From the IMG/VR virus record IMGVR_UViG_3300031215_000068, positions 1-23,743 of that record: a DNA stretch of 23,743 nucleotides; one strand, written 5' to 3'. The notes under the pieces were generated by a model. It ran no database searches. It saw nothing but the letters and a program-made list of their open reading frames with translations, and was not told where the DNA came from. The stretch comes from a virus. The stretch's first letter is position 1. Each line of letters begins with the position of its first letter. Both the position numbers and the translations under genes were made by a program. Shown one piece after another: positions 15,901 to 23,307 of this stretch.

Positions 15901-18401
15901 AGATCACCGCTCAAGAGTATATTGTTCGTCAAGCCGGAACATACACCGTGTATGTGCGATACATGGGGCATGAGTCTACTGGTGTTCCGGTTGTCGTGAC
16001 CGAAGAAGACCTTCCGTCGCTCAACTGGGATGTCATCGATGGACGCCCGACGACCCTAGCGGAGCTTGACGCAGCAGCTCAAGAAGCCCTTCAGACCGCG
16101 AATACGGTCGCCGACGCTGCTAAAACAGCGGCAGACGAGGCTATTGAGGGTACGAGAAACGTAAGAGGGCTTGAGGGGCTTTCTCTTATCAACTGGTTTG
16201 AACAAACCACCCGGTACACAGGCTGGACGCATCCGGGCGCTATGCCGTCGCCGATGAACCAAGATTTGTTCAAGCTGGTTTGGGACTTTTCCACCTCTGG
16301 TGAGAAACCAAACAACGCAGCTCGATACCCTGTGACTCGACCAGTAAACGCCGGGTCTTTCGTCCAAACCGGTATCGAGATCGAGTGTGGGGGCTCTGTT
16401 GAGGAAGCTGTCCTCAACGTTCTTTGGTTTGACGAATCCGGATCACTCATCTCGCGGGTTGAGATTGATAGGGGAACCGGTCGTCGTTTGGAAGGCATCG
16501 CGGAAGCTCCGGAAGGGTCTGCCAGCGCAAGTTTTGACCTAGTACCTGTTGTGTCTGAACTGACCGGTATCGGTTTTATCAGCATCAATGAGCCCTATGC
16601 TGCGTATGCGCTGACCGGCCAAACCGAAGTTGAAGAATATTCCTCCAAGAGTGACGAGGTTTATGCACGATTTGAGGAACTAGAGAGAGCAATCGCCGGT
16701 CAGGTTACGGCGTCTCGTCAGCTCATCAGCGAAAACAGAACCTCGCGTGCTCTGTACCGTGAAAACGTCGAAACTATCACCAATGATCGGTACGCCCGTG
16801 TCGTCGCAGACATGGAGATTTCCACGCGTGTAGAAGACATTGAAGAAAACTACATGACGGCTGCGCAAATCAGTCAAACCTATATGACTGAGAGCGAAAC
16901 CGAACAATCAATCGCTCTCTACAATCTGAATCTAAACTCAACATTCCAGTCTTTGAAGGACGATCTGGCTTCAAACTATCTCACTAGCTCTGAGATAGAC
17001 CAAACCTATATGACTCAGTCTGATGTTAATCAGGCAATCGCGGTGTATGACCTTAACCTGAATAGCACTTTCGAAGACCTGAAAGATGATCTAGGATCAA
17101 ACTATCTCACTAGCTCTGAGATAGACCAGACCTATATGACGCAGGCTGAGGTTGATCAGACCATATCTTTGTACAATCTTGATCTAAACTCAACATTCCA
17201 GTCTTTAAAATATGACCTTAACACCAATTATATTACTTCGTCTCAGATAAGCCAAACCTATATGACGCAGGCTGAGGTTAATCAGGCAATCGCGGTGTAT
17301 GACCTCAATCTAAATAGCACTTTCGAAGACCTGAAAGATGATCTAGGATCAAATTATATAACCGCGTCTGAGATCGATCTTACCTATATGACGCAGGCTG
17401 AGGTTGATCAGACCATATCTTTGTACAATCTGAATCTAAACTCAACATTCCAGTCTTTGAAGGACGATCTGGCTTCAAACTATCTCACTAGCTCTGAGAT
17501 AGACCAAACCTATATGACGCAGTCTGAGGTTAATCAGGCAATCGCGGTGTATGACCTTAACCTGAATAGTAGTTTTAATGGTCTTGATACCCGAATCGGC
17601 GACATTGAGACGAGCTATATAACTGAGGCTACAGCAAACCAACGATTCACAACTTATTCCGATGTCAACCAAGCAATAGCGGTTTACAATCTTGATCTAA
17701 ATTCAGATTTCAGTGGTCTCAAATCTTCAGTAAACTTGACCGCTCAAACGGTTTCGGATTTGCAAGGTAATGTTTCTGCTACTTACGGCTTTGAATTGGA
17801 CGCCGACGGCAACATCGCGTCTATGAAGGCTCATGCTGACGGCTCCGGGTCATCTATTAGATTCTTGGCTGATAAATTCCTTATCGCTACGCCGGAAGCT
17901 GCGGTTGATCCTTTTGGGATTCAAGGGAATACGGTCACAATGCAGAATGTGGAGATTCAAGGTAATCTCCTTGTTTCTGGTACTGTAGATGCCCCACAAC
18001 TAAAAGTTGGTGCTGTGTCTAATTCGGCTGCTTACACAGGTTGGAGTAGTGGAAACCTATTTAGGTATTCGTGGCGTGATATTGCCAACGTGAACTTTGC
18101 AAGTATTGAAGGAGGGACTATATCGGTAGCACTGACCTTGAGCTGTGGTAATCTATCAAATCAAGATGTTGCTGTCACGATACGGCTAATAACACCAGAA
18201 GGCCCGCGTGAGCTTCATGACGTGCTAGATTATCTGTTTGAGAACACGAATACGGCTGTGTTTAACTTCACGAACATACCAGCCGGTACCGGTCAGTACA
18301 AAATCCAAGCAATGTACACAAACGGAAGGTCAAGCGAGACGGTTAATCCCGCTCCTGACCCTCGCCAATGGAACCTAGCTATTACGGAGCTTAAGCGATG
18401 A
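12954..18401 (+). CDS. fused tail assembly I and central fibre J protein
   Basis: This is one frame of 1815 residues with no internal start between the two parts. Residues 1 to about 176 are lambda I-like (VYLHGRLAKRFGKKHRLSVD, a hydrophobic segment PLTQFIISATVLAATTIIS, then GPVNVTEQGHPIPYIAGLKV). Residues 177-206 are a Gly-rich linker. From about 207 it is lambda J-like (NTTARIIDLVGEGPIGGLID, KSVYFDGTPVENPDGTFNF), the central fibre and receptor-binding tip protein. Two fibronectin-III-like domains lie at about 837-934 and 936-1019, followed by a beta domain at about 1060-1210, helical segments, then seven repeats of 42-45 residues (1299-1595). A DUF1983-like segment follows (about 1605-1650: TYGFELDADGNIASM) and a beta-rich C-terminus. 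Lambda I and J are separate genes. The stop overlaps the next start (ATGA). Confidence 0.92.
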   Translation: MNQLRDVYLHGRLAKRFGKKHRLSVDSPSEAIRALSSQYPGFRETISTGNYAVVRGKLDDETYLTDCELNVRFGSCPEMHLIPEPKLAGLDPLTQFIISATVLAATTIISSLLAPQIDAPDPNKREREENSGIFDGPVNVTEQGHPIPYIAGLKVRVGSVVGASGIETTDIPISQRYDGEGGYGGGNTGGFRGDNNNLQLEKGGKGGGQARAAQEDPNTLRSNTTARIIDLVGEGPIGGLIDGLKSVYFDGTPVENPDGTFNFTGVEVQERFGEADQEHLPSFSAVESNPREIGVECVYGDTSNNRFGRVEPVETISNSLVDRARVVISLDNGLNRQDTETGDLLRTSVIVAIDVQVDGGGFIEVVKHTFSGKTVSTYPKSFDVELPSGNTRQVRVRRVTPDREEASHTDNVFFSSIVEIIDAKLTYPYTAYMGVTVDALQFGSRIAGRAYELAGTIVDVPSNYDPVEKTYTGTWDGTWKKAATENAAWHVRNLVINNRYGLGRYTSALPDKWELYQIAQYNDQLIPDGRGGLEPRYTLNTVLNTREEAYDQLNKLVSTFRGMSYWSGNAITFRQDRPSTNEPHILNPSNSVEGKVDYSEPSIKDRNSVYVVMWNDPKDGFRLTPEVVEDQRLIREIGWKEKQIVAIGCTSRGQARRIGKFSLDDEWNAQKRATWGEGIGGKLKLPGDEVQIFDPEFYAEPLRHRGGRVKTATTTAVTIGHPLALDPNKEYSLKVVLPDGTVEVREVTFTLDSEGFTEVLNPILAFSDSPIPDAVWAVQDEDTAPLRFRVESVTEESSIEHKLQARIYDPTKYARIEQGLTLPPEAVSNLLTGPIAKPRGLNVQEFWKQVGDTRVPSLSLSWTPSPDRRVELYEVQFIEPGSENFEELSRGVEVFRDVVGVVPGIYRFRVRAVGFLGTPSAWAPLTVDVSGSRSTLPDVADLQVVTAESPRQTYLTWSRPYDPRPFKYGITLTTEDGTEDLAEITAQEYIVRQAGTYTVYVRYMGHESTGVPVVVTEEDLPSLNWDVIDGRPTTLAELDAAAQEALQTANTVADAAKTAADEAIEGTRNVRGLEGLSLINWFEQTTRYTGWTHPGAMPSPMNQDLFKLVWDFSTSGEKPNNAARYPVTRPVNAGSFVQTGIEIECGGSVEEAVLNVLWFDESGSLISRVEIDRGTGRRLEGIAEAPEGSASASFDLVPVVSELTGIGFISINEPYAAYALTGQTEVEEYSSKSDEVYARFEELERAIAGQVTASRQLISENRTSRALYRENVETITNDRYARVVADMEISTRVEDIEENYMTAAQISQTYMTESETEQSIALYNLNLNSTFQSLKDDLASNYLTSSEIDQTYMTQSDVNQAIAVYDLNLNSTFEDLKDDLGSNYLTSSEIDQTYMTQAEVDQTISLYNLDLNSTFQSLKYDLNTNYITSSQISQTYMTQAEVNQAIAVYDLNLNSTFEDLKDDLGSNYITASEIDLTYMTQAEVDQTISLYNLNLNSTFQSLKDDLASNYLTSSEIDQTYMTQSEVNQAIAVYDLNLNSSFNGLDTRIGDIETSYITEATANQRFTTYSDVNQAIAVYNLDLNSDFSGLKSSVNLTAQTVSDLQGNVSATYGFELDADGNIASMKAHADGSGSSIRFLADKFLIATPEAAVDPFGIQGNTVTMQNVEIQGNLLVSGTVDAPQLKVGAVSNSAAYTGWSSGNLFRYSWRDIANVNFASIEGGTISVALTLSCGNLSNQDVAVTIRLITPEGPRELHDVLDYLFENTNTAVFNFTNIPAGTGQYKIQAMYTNGRSSETVNPAPDPRQWNLAITELKR
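16848..17738 (+). repeat. seven tandem 126-bp repeats in the J part, alternating types
   Basis: Copies begin at 16848, 16974, 17100, 17226, 17352, 17478 (this one 135 bp) and 17613. The core is N-Y-x-T-x-x-x-I-x-x-T-Y-M-T-Q, then either TISLYNLNLNSTFQSL (copies 1, 3, 5; copy 1 begins SIALYN) or AIAVYDLNLNSTFEDL (copies 2, 4; variants in 6, 7). The alternation means that the unit duplicated was a 252-bp pair. Some copies share long identical stretches of DNA. The A/T content is visibly higher than in the rest of the gene. Confidence 0.93.
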
Positions 18402-18604
18402 GTACCGCAGCAATCGTGTACGATAGAAACACGGGTGATGTATTATATAAAGTACAGGGTGAATTGATTCAGCTTAACGTGAACGTCGACGTTGATCGTA
18501 CATGGAGGGAGGTCCCTCATGACACAGAACCGAACGACGCGCCTTCTTTAGGCGATATCGACACACATCATCCGGGTCTGGTGGACCCTTACGTTAATAA
18601 CTAA
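18398..18604 (+). CDS. small hypothetical protein between J and the fibre
   Basis: This is a 68-residue protein. The ATG overlaps the stop of the I-J gene (ATGA), and GGAG (18386-18389) lies eight bases upstream, so it is well placed for coupled translation. The first half is beta-like (AAIVYDRNTGDVLYKVQGEL, then LNVNVDVDRTW); the second half is acidic, with DTEPNDAPS and DIDTHHPG, and probably extended. No family is recognised. Small proteins in this position (between J and a side fibre) can be fibre attachment or tip accessory proteins, but nothing in the sequence proves this. Confidence 0.6.
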   Translation: MSTAAIVYDRNTGDVLYKVQGELIQLNVNVDVDRTWREVPHDTEPNDAPSLGDIDTHHPGLVDPYVNN

Positions 18605-18616
18605 CCCAAACGATGA

Positions 18617-18647
18617 ACCAAAACGTCAGCCATATTGACGTTTTGGT
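18617..18647 (+). promoter_or_regulatory. perfect 12-bp hairpin before the fibre gene
   Basis: ACCAAAACGTCA (18617-18628) pairs with TGACGTTTTGGT (18636-18647) around a seven-base loop. No T run follows, so a terminator is unlikely. It contains a CGTCA-N7-TGACG dyad (18624-18640) and overlaps the -35 box of the putative promoter, which suggests a DNA-level operator or a leader hairpin. Its position argues against the in-frame ATG at 18613 being the fibre start. Confidence 0.55.
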
Positions 18648-18664
18648 ATCATATGTTATATATA
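18635..18664 (+). promoter_or_regulatory. putative fibre-gene promoter
   Basis: TTGACG (18635-18640) is followed by AT-rich sequence with TATATA at 18657-18662 (spacer 16) or 18659-18664 (spacer 18). Transcription would begin near 18670, just before the binding site GGAG (18687-18690). The sequence AGCCATATTGACG resembles AGCCGTATTGACA at the end of the window. Confidence 0.45.
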
Positions 18665-18693
18665 TACTGAACAATTCCCTTGCATTGGAGATT

Positions 18694-21600
18694 ATGTTGA
18701 CTACGACACTGGTCTTTATACCAGCCGGTCAGCCGTTTGTTGATGAGGCGGTGAATCCGCCCGAAACGTACTCTGGCGGACAGATTTACTCGCTCGACAC
18801 GTCGACGCAAGGTGGTATTGACGCAGTCAACCGCATCATCTCCGCCGGTGGGGGTTTTGATGTAAGTCGACTTGTCGTGGGACTTATCCAGATTGCGTGG
18901 AGTCAAGTAACCGGTAAGCCGGGGTCTTTTACTCCATCGGCTCACAGCCATTCGGCGAGCGATATCGTTTCTGGAACGTTGGACGTTCTACGGGTTCCGA
19001 ACCTTGACGCTTCAAAAATAGCGACTGGCATTCTTGAAGTCGCTAGAATTCCGGACCTTGACGCCTCTAAAATAACTTCGGGTGTTTTAGGTGACGACCG
19101 TGTATCTCCGTCTAATGTCACCCAACATCAATCTTTGTTTGAGCTTACTCAGTCACAGGTTACCGGTCTGGTCGATGCGCTCGCATCCAAGGTAGACCTT
19201 GTAGAGAAAGGTGTAGCCAACGGTTTAGCGACTTTGGGTGTTGAAGGTGTGGTTCCTGTCGATCAGGTCCCAAACCTCCCAGCCTCGAAAATTAATTCTG
19301 GTGTTCTCAGTACCGAGCAAATACCGTCTTTAGACGCGGACAAGATCGCTTCAGGAATCCTCGGCGTAGGGCGTATCCCGAATCTAGACGCCGCGAAAAT
19401 TGCGACGGGTATTCTTGAGCTTGCTCGTATTCCCGACCTAGACGCTGCGAAAATTACGTCTGGTGTATTCTCACCAGATAGAATCTCATCGGAATCCGTA
19501 ACTCAACATGCCGGATCACTAGTCCTTGATCAGGATCAAATCACCGGGCTCCCCGCCGCGCTCGATTCCAAGGTTGATGATTCTCAGGTTGGGGTCGCAA
19601 ATGGTGTTGCTTCTCTAAATGTGTCTGGCGTCGTTCCGGTAGTCCAAATTCCGGGCCTCGGTACCGACAAGATCATTTCTGGTGTCTTTGCGAACGAACG
19701 CATCTCGCAAAGCTCTGTGAAGCAATACGAAGCCGCGCTTTCGCTCACGCTTTCCCAAATCACAGATCGGGGGGCTCTAACCTCCCACGATACGGTGTCT
19801 ACCGGCCTTGTGGACGACGGTGCGATAACCGAATCTAAGCTTTCTGCGGCGGTGCAGGAGAAGATCAACAGGGCTGCGAAGAATAACTTCAATAGCACTG
19901 TTGACCCAACTTCGAACGACGATTCCGGGGACGGGTATGTCGAAGGCTCTGTGTGGGTAAACACCACGACTGACGAGAGCTTCCGCCTTGTAGACGCCAC
20001 GTCTGGCGCGGCTCAGTGGGCGAAAACCACCCTGACCGCTGACGAGTTGGGAAGCATGGCTTTCCAGAACGCCGCCGCCGTGAACATCTCTGGCGGCGTG
20101 GTTGATGCAGGAACGCTGCGAAAGTCAGGCAATGACGTCTGGCATTCCGGTAATTTCGATCCGAATACAAAAAGCGACGCTGGCCACAGACACGACAACG
20201 CTACCGTATCGTCAGACGGTTTCATGTCGTCGGGTGACAAGGAAAAGATCGACGGTATCGAACCGGGTGCTGAGGTCAATATCGTAAAAAGCGTCCAATC
20301 GAGAACCGGCGATGTCGTTATCACCAAAAATGACGTTGGTCTGGACGAAGTCGACAACACTTCTGACACCAACAAACCAATCTCGACCGCTACACAGGCG
20401 GCTCTTAATTCGAAGAGCAATACCGGTCATACACACTCAACCGATGAGATCACTTCGGGAGAGTTCGCAGACGACCGAATTTCGCAGACCAGTGTAACAC
20501 AACACCAAGGCGCGTTCGCGCTTTCCCAGTCTCAGATTGGTGGTCTGGTTGGGGCTCTGTCTGATAAGGTCGAAACGAGCGTAATTGGTGCTGCAAACGG
20601 TGTCGCAACTCTCGATGCCTCGCAACTCCTTCCGCTTGTTCAAGTACCCGGACTACCAACGTCTCGCATCACCAGCGGTACGTTTTCTACCGCACGTATC
20701 CCCGGTCTAAGCGCTTCGAAGATCACGTCCGGCACCTTCCACGACGACCGGATAAGTCAATCTGCTGTGAAGCAATATGAGGGTGATTTAGCGGTCGATT
20801 GGACGCAGCTTACGTCGGTACCTAACCTCTATACGACCTCGGAAGTTGACGACCTACTTGCTCAGAAAGCCAACCTGAGTCAGCTCCCCTATGCCTGTGT
20901 GGGTCAATACAGCTCGACCGACACCACGACCAACATCAACGCCGACGCCGAGATTGTTTGGAACGCCGTAGATAAAGGCGACATCGTGATAACCGTCACC
21001 GGCGCTTCGATCACCGTAGCGGAAGACGGCCTGTTCGATGTCTATACGTCACTCGCTTACGAAAACATCGGTGCTGACGACACCGACGTTCGCGACTCGG
21101 TTGGCGTGTACCTAGAAGTCAACGGTGTAGCTCGCTCAGCAACCGGTATGGGTGGGTACGTCCGATCCAAAGACAGTCACAACGAAGCGTCTACGTCTAT
21201 CTCTGAGGTTCTGGCGCTCAGCGTGGGCGACACTCTCAAGGTGAAGACCCGAAGAATGGCGGGGGGGGACGATTGCTACCTTCGTGCCAATGAGAGTGTC
21301 CTGAAGATCGTCAAGGTGGGCGGTAAGTCTTCACTTCTCGCGGCACAATCCATCGCGGACGTTTCAGGCCTTCAGAGCGCACTTGATGCCAAGGCCAATG
21401 ACGGTCATAAACATGACGCCGCCGATGTAGAGACGGGTGAGTTCGCTAACGAGCGGATCAGTCAATCTTCAATCGTCCAACACCAAGCCGCGCTCGATAT
21501 CGACTGGACGCAGCTTACGTCCGTCCCGACCGCATTTACCCCGGAAGCTCACGGTCACGATATCGATGATATAGCGGGTCTAGAATTCGCTCTGAACTCC

Positions 21601-23103
21601 AAGCTCGACGCAAGCGAGTATACCGCTTCCGACGTTCTGGCGAAGCTTCTGACCGTTGACGGCGACGCCAGTGGTCTTGCAGCTCAAACCGCATCGACGC
21701 TTTCCACCCCCCGCACGATTTCACTGTCCGGTGACGCCCTTGGTTTCGCCAGCTTCGACGGTTCTGAAGACGTGATTATCGACATCACGGTAAAGGATGA
21801 CTTTCACTTTCACTCCATCGGCACAGTGGCTGGTCTTGAGAGCGCGCTGAACTCCAAGCTCGACGCAAGCGAGTATACCGCTTCCGACGTTCTGGCGAAG
21901 CTTCTGACCGTTGACGGCGACGCCAGTGGTCTTGCAGCTCAAACCGCATCGACGCTTTCCACCCCCCGCACGATTTCACTGTCCGGTGACGCCCTTGGTT
22001 TCGCCAGCTTCGACGGTTCTGAAGACGTGATTATCGACATCACGGTAAAGGATGACAAGCACGCTCACATCATCGACAACGTGGATGGTCTTCAGAGCGC
22101 GCTGAACTCCAAGCTCGACGCAAGCGAGTATACCGCTTCCGACGTTCTGGCGAAGCTTCTGACCGTTGACGGCGACGCCAGTGGTCTTGCAGCTCAAACC
22201 GCATCGAAGCTTTCCACCGCCCGCACGATTTCACTGTCCGGTGACGCCTATGGTTACGCCAGCTTCGACGGTTCTGAAAACGCGACTATCACCGTCACGG
22301 TAAAGGATGACAAGCACGCTCACATCATCGACAACGTGGATGGTCTTCAGAGCGCACTCGACGCCAAGGCAGACCTTGTTGGTGGGAAACTAAACCCGAC
22401 TCAACTACCCGACGATGTTGGAGGCGGCGGCCTGACGGTCGCGGCGATCAAGACGAGCGCTTTCCGCCCGAACGTCAGCGAGATCACGCCGATTGATACG
22501 ACGGCGACCGGCGTGAACCTAACGGGCCTGCCGGACACGACGACTTACGGCGCGCGCTCGGTGCTTGTTCCACACGCTGAAAGCTGGTCGGTCTCAAACC
22601 CCGTCACGCTTCCGGCCAGTGAGGCGACTCCCATCAACGGCGTGGCGATCGACCTGATCTTGACTAAGCCGTCGATTATCGACATGCGCTACGTCGGCTC
22701 TAATTTCGGCTGGGAAGTGACGGTGACGCCTCTGGACGCCGCCGACGATTATCGCAGCCCGACCGTGGCGACGCCGTCGATTACGTCCCCGGCTGACGCC
22801 GCGACGGGGCAACCTGAAACGCCGACCTTCACGTCGTCGCCGTTCGCCATGCTGTTTGGGTCGGACACGCACGCCGAGTCTGACTGGCAGGTCGCGACAG
22901 ACGTGGGCTTCGGCAATGTCGTCGCGCAGAGCCTAGGCGCGGCGAACCTGACGTCGTGGACACTGGCGCCGGGCGTTTTGCAGGCCGCGACGAAATATTA
23001 CGTGCGCTTGCGTCACTGGGGTGCGGACTCATTGGAGCCCACCGACTGGTCCGATGTGGTTTCATTTACGACGGCCATTTCGTTCTCCGATCCGGGCGTC
23101 TAA
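18694..23103 (+). CDS. long modular side tail fibre, ending at an in-frame stop
   Basis: This is a 1469-residue fibre. The ATG at 18694 follows GGAG by three bases (a TTG at 18697 is also possible); an in-frame ATG at 18613 is rejected because it lies beside a hairpin and promoter. The shaft has many copies of a degenerate unit, for example RIPDLDAAKITSGVF and DDRISQSAVKQYEG, and eight H-x-H motifs. A beta-rich insert at about residues 730-876 resembles a C1q/TNF-type jelly roll (ITVAEDGLFDVYTSLAY). Residues 967-1221 are three near-identical 85-residue repeats. The C-terminal part (about 1240-1469) is compositionally different, with a fibronectin-like segment ending TKYYVRLRHWGADSLEPTDW. The frame stays open for 179 codons after the TAA. 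It probably binds the host surface. Confidence 0.88.
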   Translation: MLTTTLVFIPAGQPFVDEAVNPPETYSGGQIYSLDTSTQGGIDAVNRIISAGGGFDVSRLVVGLIQIAWSQVTGKPGSFTPSAHSHSASDIVSGTLDVLRVPNLDASKIATGILEVARIPDLDASKITSGVLGDDRVSPSNVTQHQSLFELTQSQVTGLVDALASKVDLVEKGVANGLATLGVEGVVPVDQVPNLPASKINSGVLSTEQIPSLDADKIASGILGVGRIPNLDAAKIATGILELARIPDLDAAKITSGVFSPDRISSESVTQHAGSLVLDQDQITGLPAALDSKVDDSQVGVANGVASLNVSGVVPVVQIPGLGTDKIISGVFANERISQSSVKQYEAALSLTLSQITDRGALTSHDTVSTGLVDDGAITESKLSAAVQEKINRAAKNNFNSTVDPTSNDDSGDGYVEGSVWVNTTTDESFRLVDATSGAAQWAKTTLTADELGSMAFQNAAAVNISGGVVDAGTLRKSGNDVWHSGNFDPNTKSDAGHRHDNATVSSDGFMSSGDKEKIDGIEPGAEVNIVKSVQSRTGDVVITKNDVGLDEVDNTSDTNKPISTATQAALNSKSNTGHTHSTDEITSGEFADDRISQTSVTQHQGAFALSQSQIGGLVGALSDKVETSVIGAANGVATLDASQLLPLVQVPGLPTSRITSGTFSTARIPGLSASKITSGTFHDDRISQSAVKQYEGDLAVDWTQLTSVPNLYTTSEVDDLLAQKANLSQLPYACVGQYSSTDTTTNINADAEIVWNAVDKGDIVITVTGASITVAEDGLFDVYTSLAYENIGADDTDVRDSVGVYLEVNGVARSATGMGGYVRSKDSHNEASTSISEVLALSVGDTLKVKTRRMAGGDDCYLRANESVLKIVKVGGKSSLLAAQSIADVSGLQSALDAKANDGHKHDAADVETGEFANERISQSSIVQHQAALDIDWTQLTSVPTAFTPEAHGHDIDDIAGLEFALNSKLDASEYTASDVLAKLLTVDGDASGLAAQTASTLSTPRTISLSGDALGFASFDGSEDVIIDITVKDDFHFHSIGTVAGLESALNSKLDASEYTASDVLAKLLTVDGDASGLAAQTASTLSTPRTISLSGDALGFASFDGSEDVIIDITVKDDKHAHIIDNVDGLQSALNSKLDASEYTASDVLAKLLTVDGDASGLAAQTASKLSTARTISLSGDAYGYASFDGSENATITVTVKDDKHAHIIDNVDGLQSALDAKADLVGGKLNPTQLPDDVGGGGLTVAAIKTSAFRPNVSEITPIDTTATGVNLTGLPDTTTYGARSVLVPHAESWSVSNPVTLPASEATPINGVAIDLILTKPSIIDMRYVGSNFGWEVTVTPLDAADDYRSPTVATPSITSPADAATGQPETPTFTSSPFAMLFGSDTHAESDWQVATDVGFGNVVAQSLGAANLTSWTLAPGVLQAATKYYVRLRHWGADSLEPTDWSDVVSFTTAISFSDPGV
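21261..21268 (+). repeat. G8 homopolymer in the fibre gene
   Basis: Eight consecutive G encode part of Met-Ala-Gly-Gly-Asp near residue 856. Loss or gain of one G brings a stop within about 15 codons, removing the three repeats and the C-terminal domain. Tracts of this length are known slippage sites in phase-variable bacterial genes; here the switch is only possible, not shown. Confidence 0.85.
21592..22356 (+). repeat. three tandem 255-bp repeats in the fibre gene
   Basis: Copies start at 21592, 21847 and 22102, each encoding 85 residues that begin LNSKLDASEYTASDVLAKLL and contain RTISLSGDALGFASFDGSED and an H-x-H motif. Copies 1 and 2 are almost identical as DNA through about 200 bases; copy 3 differs at a modest number of positions toward its end. 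A partial fourth start (LQSALDAKADL) follows. The unit matches the widespread LSGDxxGxxSFDGS fibre-shaft motif. Recent duplication is the simplest explanation. Confidence 0.95.
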
Positions 23104-23307
23104 AACTGGAAAGCGCCGGGGACTTACGACCTAACGCCGGTCAACAACCCGACCTTCACGGCAAACGGCGGTTATCAGGGGAACGCGTCATCAAGCTGGC
23201 TCGATACCGGCTTCAACCCGGCGACGAACGGCGTCCAATACACGAAAAACGCTCACTCGATTGGCGTTCGGGTCGAGCAGCTTGTCAGCCAGAACAGCAG
23301 GGCTCAC

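Noticed and set aside
16848-17738. CRISPR array
   Set aside because: The repeats are contiguous, in frame and coding, with no spacers.
18617-18647. Hairpin before the fibre as an intrinsic terminator
   Set aside because: The stem is strong but no T run follows, and AT-rich promoter-like sequence comes next.
18613-18693. ATG at 18613 as the fibre start
   Set aside because: The extra 27 codons span a perfect hairpin and a promoter; 18694 has a binding site and begins a typical fibre N-terminus.
23101-23103. TAA reassigned as a sense codon in this phage
   Set aside because: TAA ends many other genes here at normal lengths (for example at 2187, 2751, 3593, 4018 and 5989), so general reassignment does not fit.
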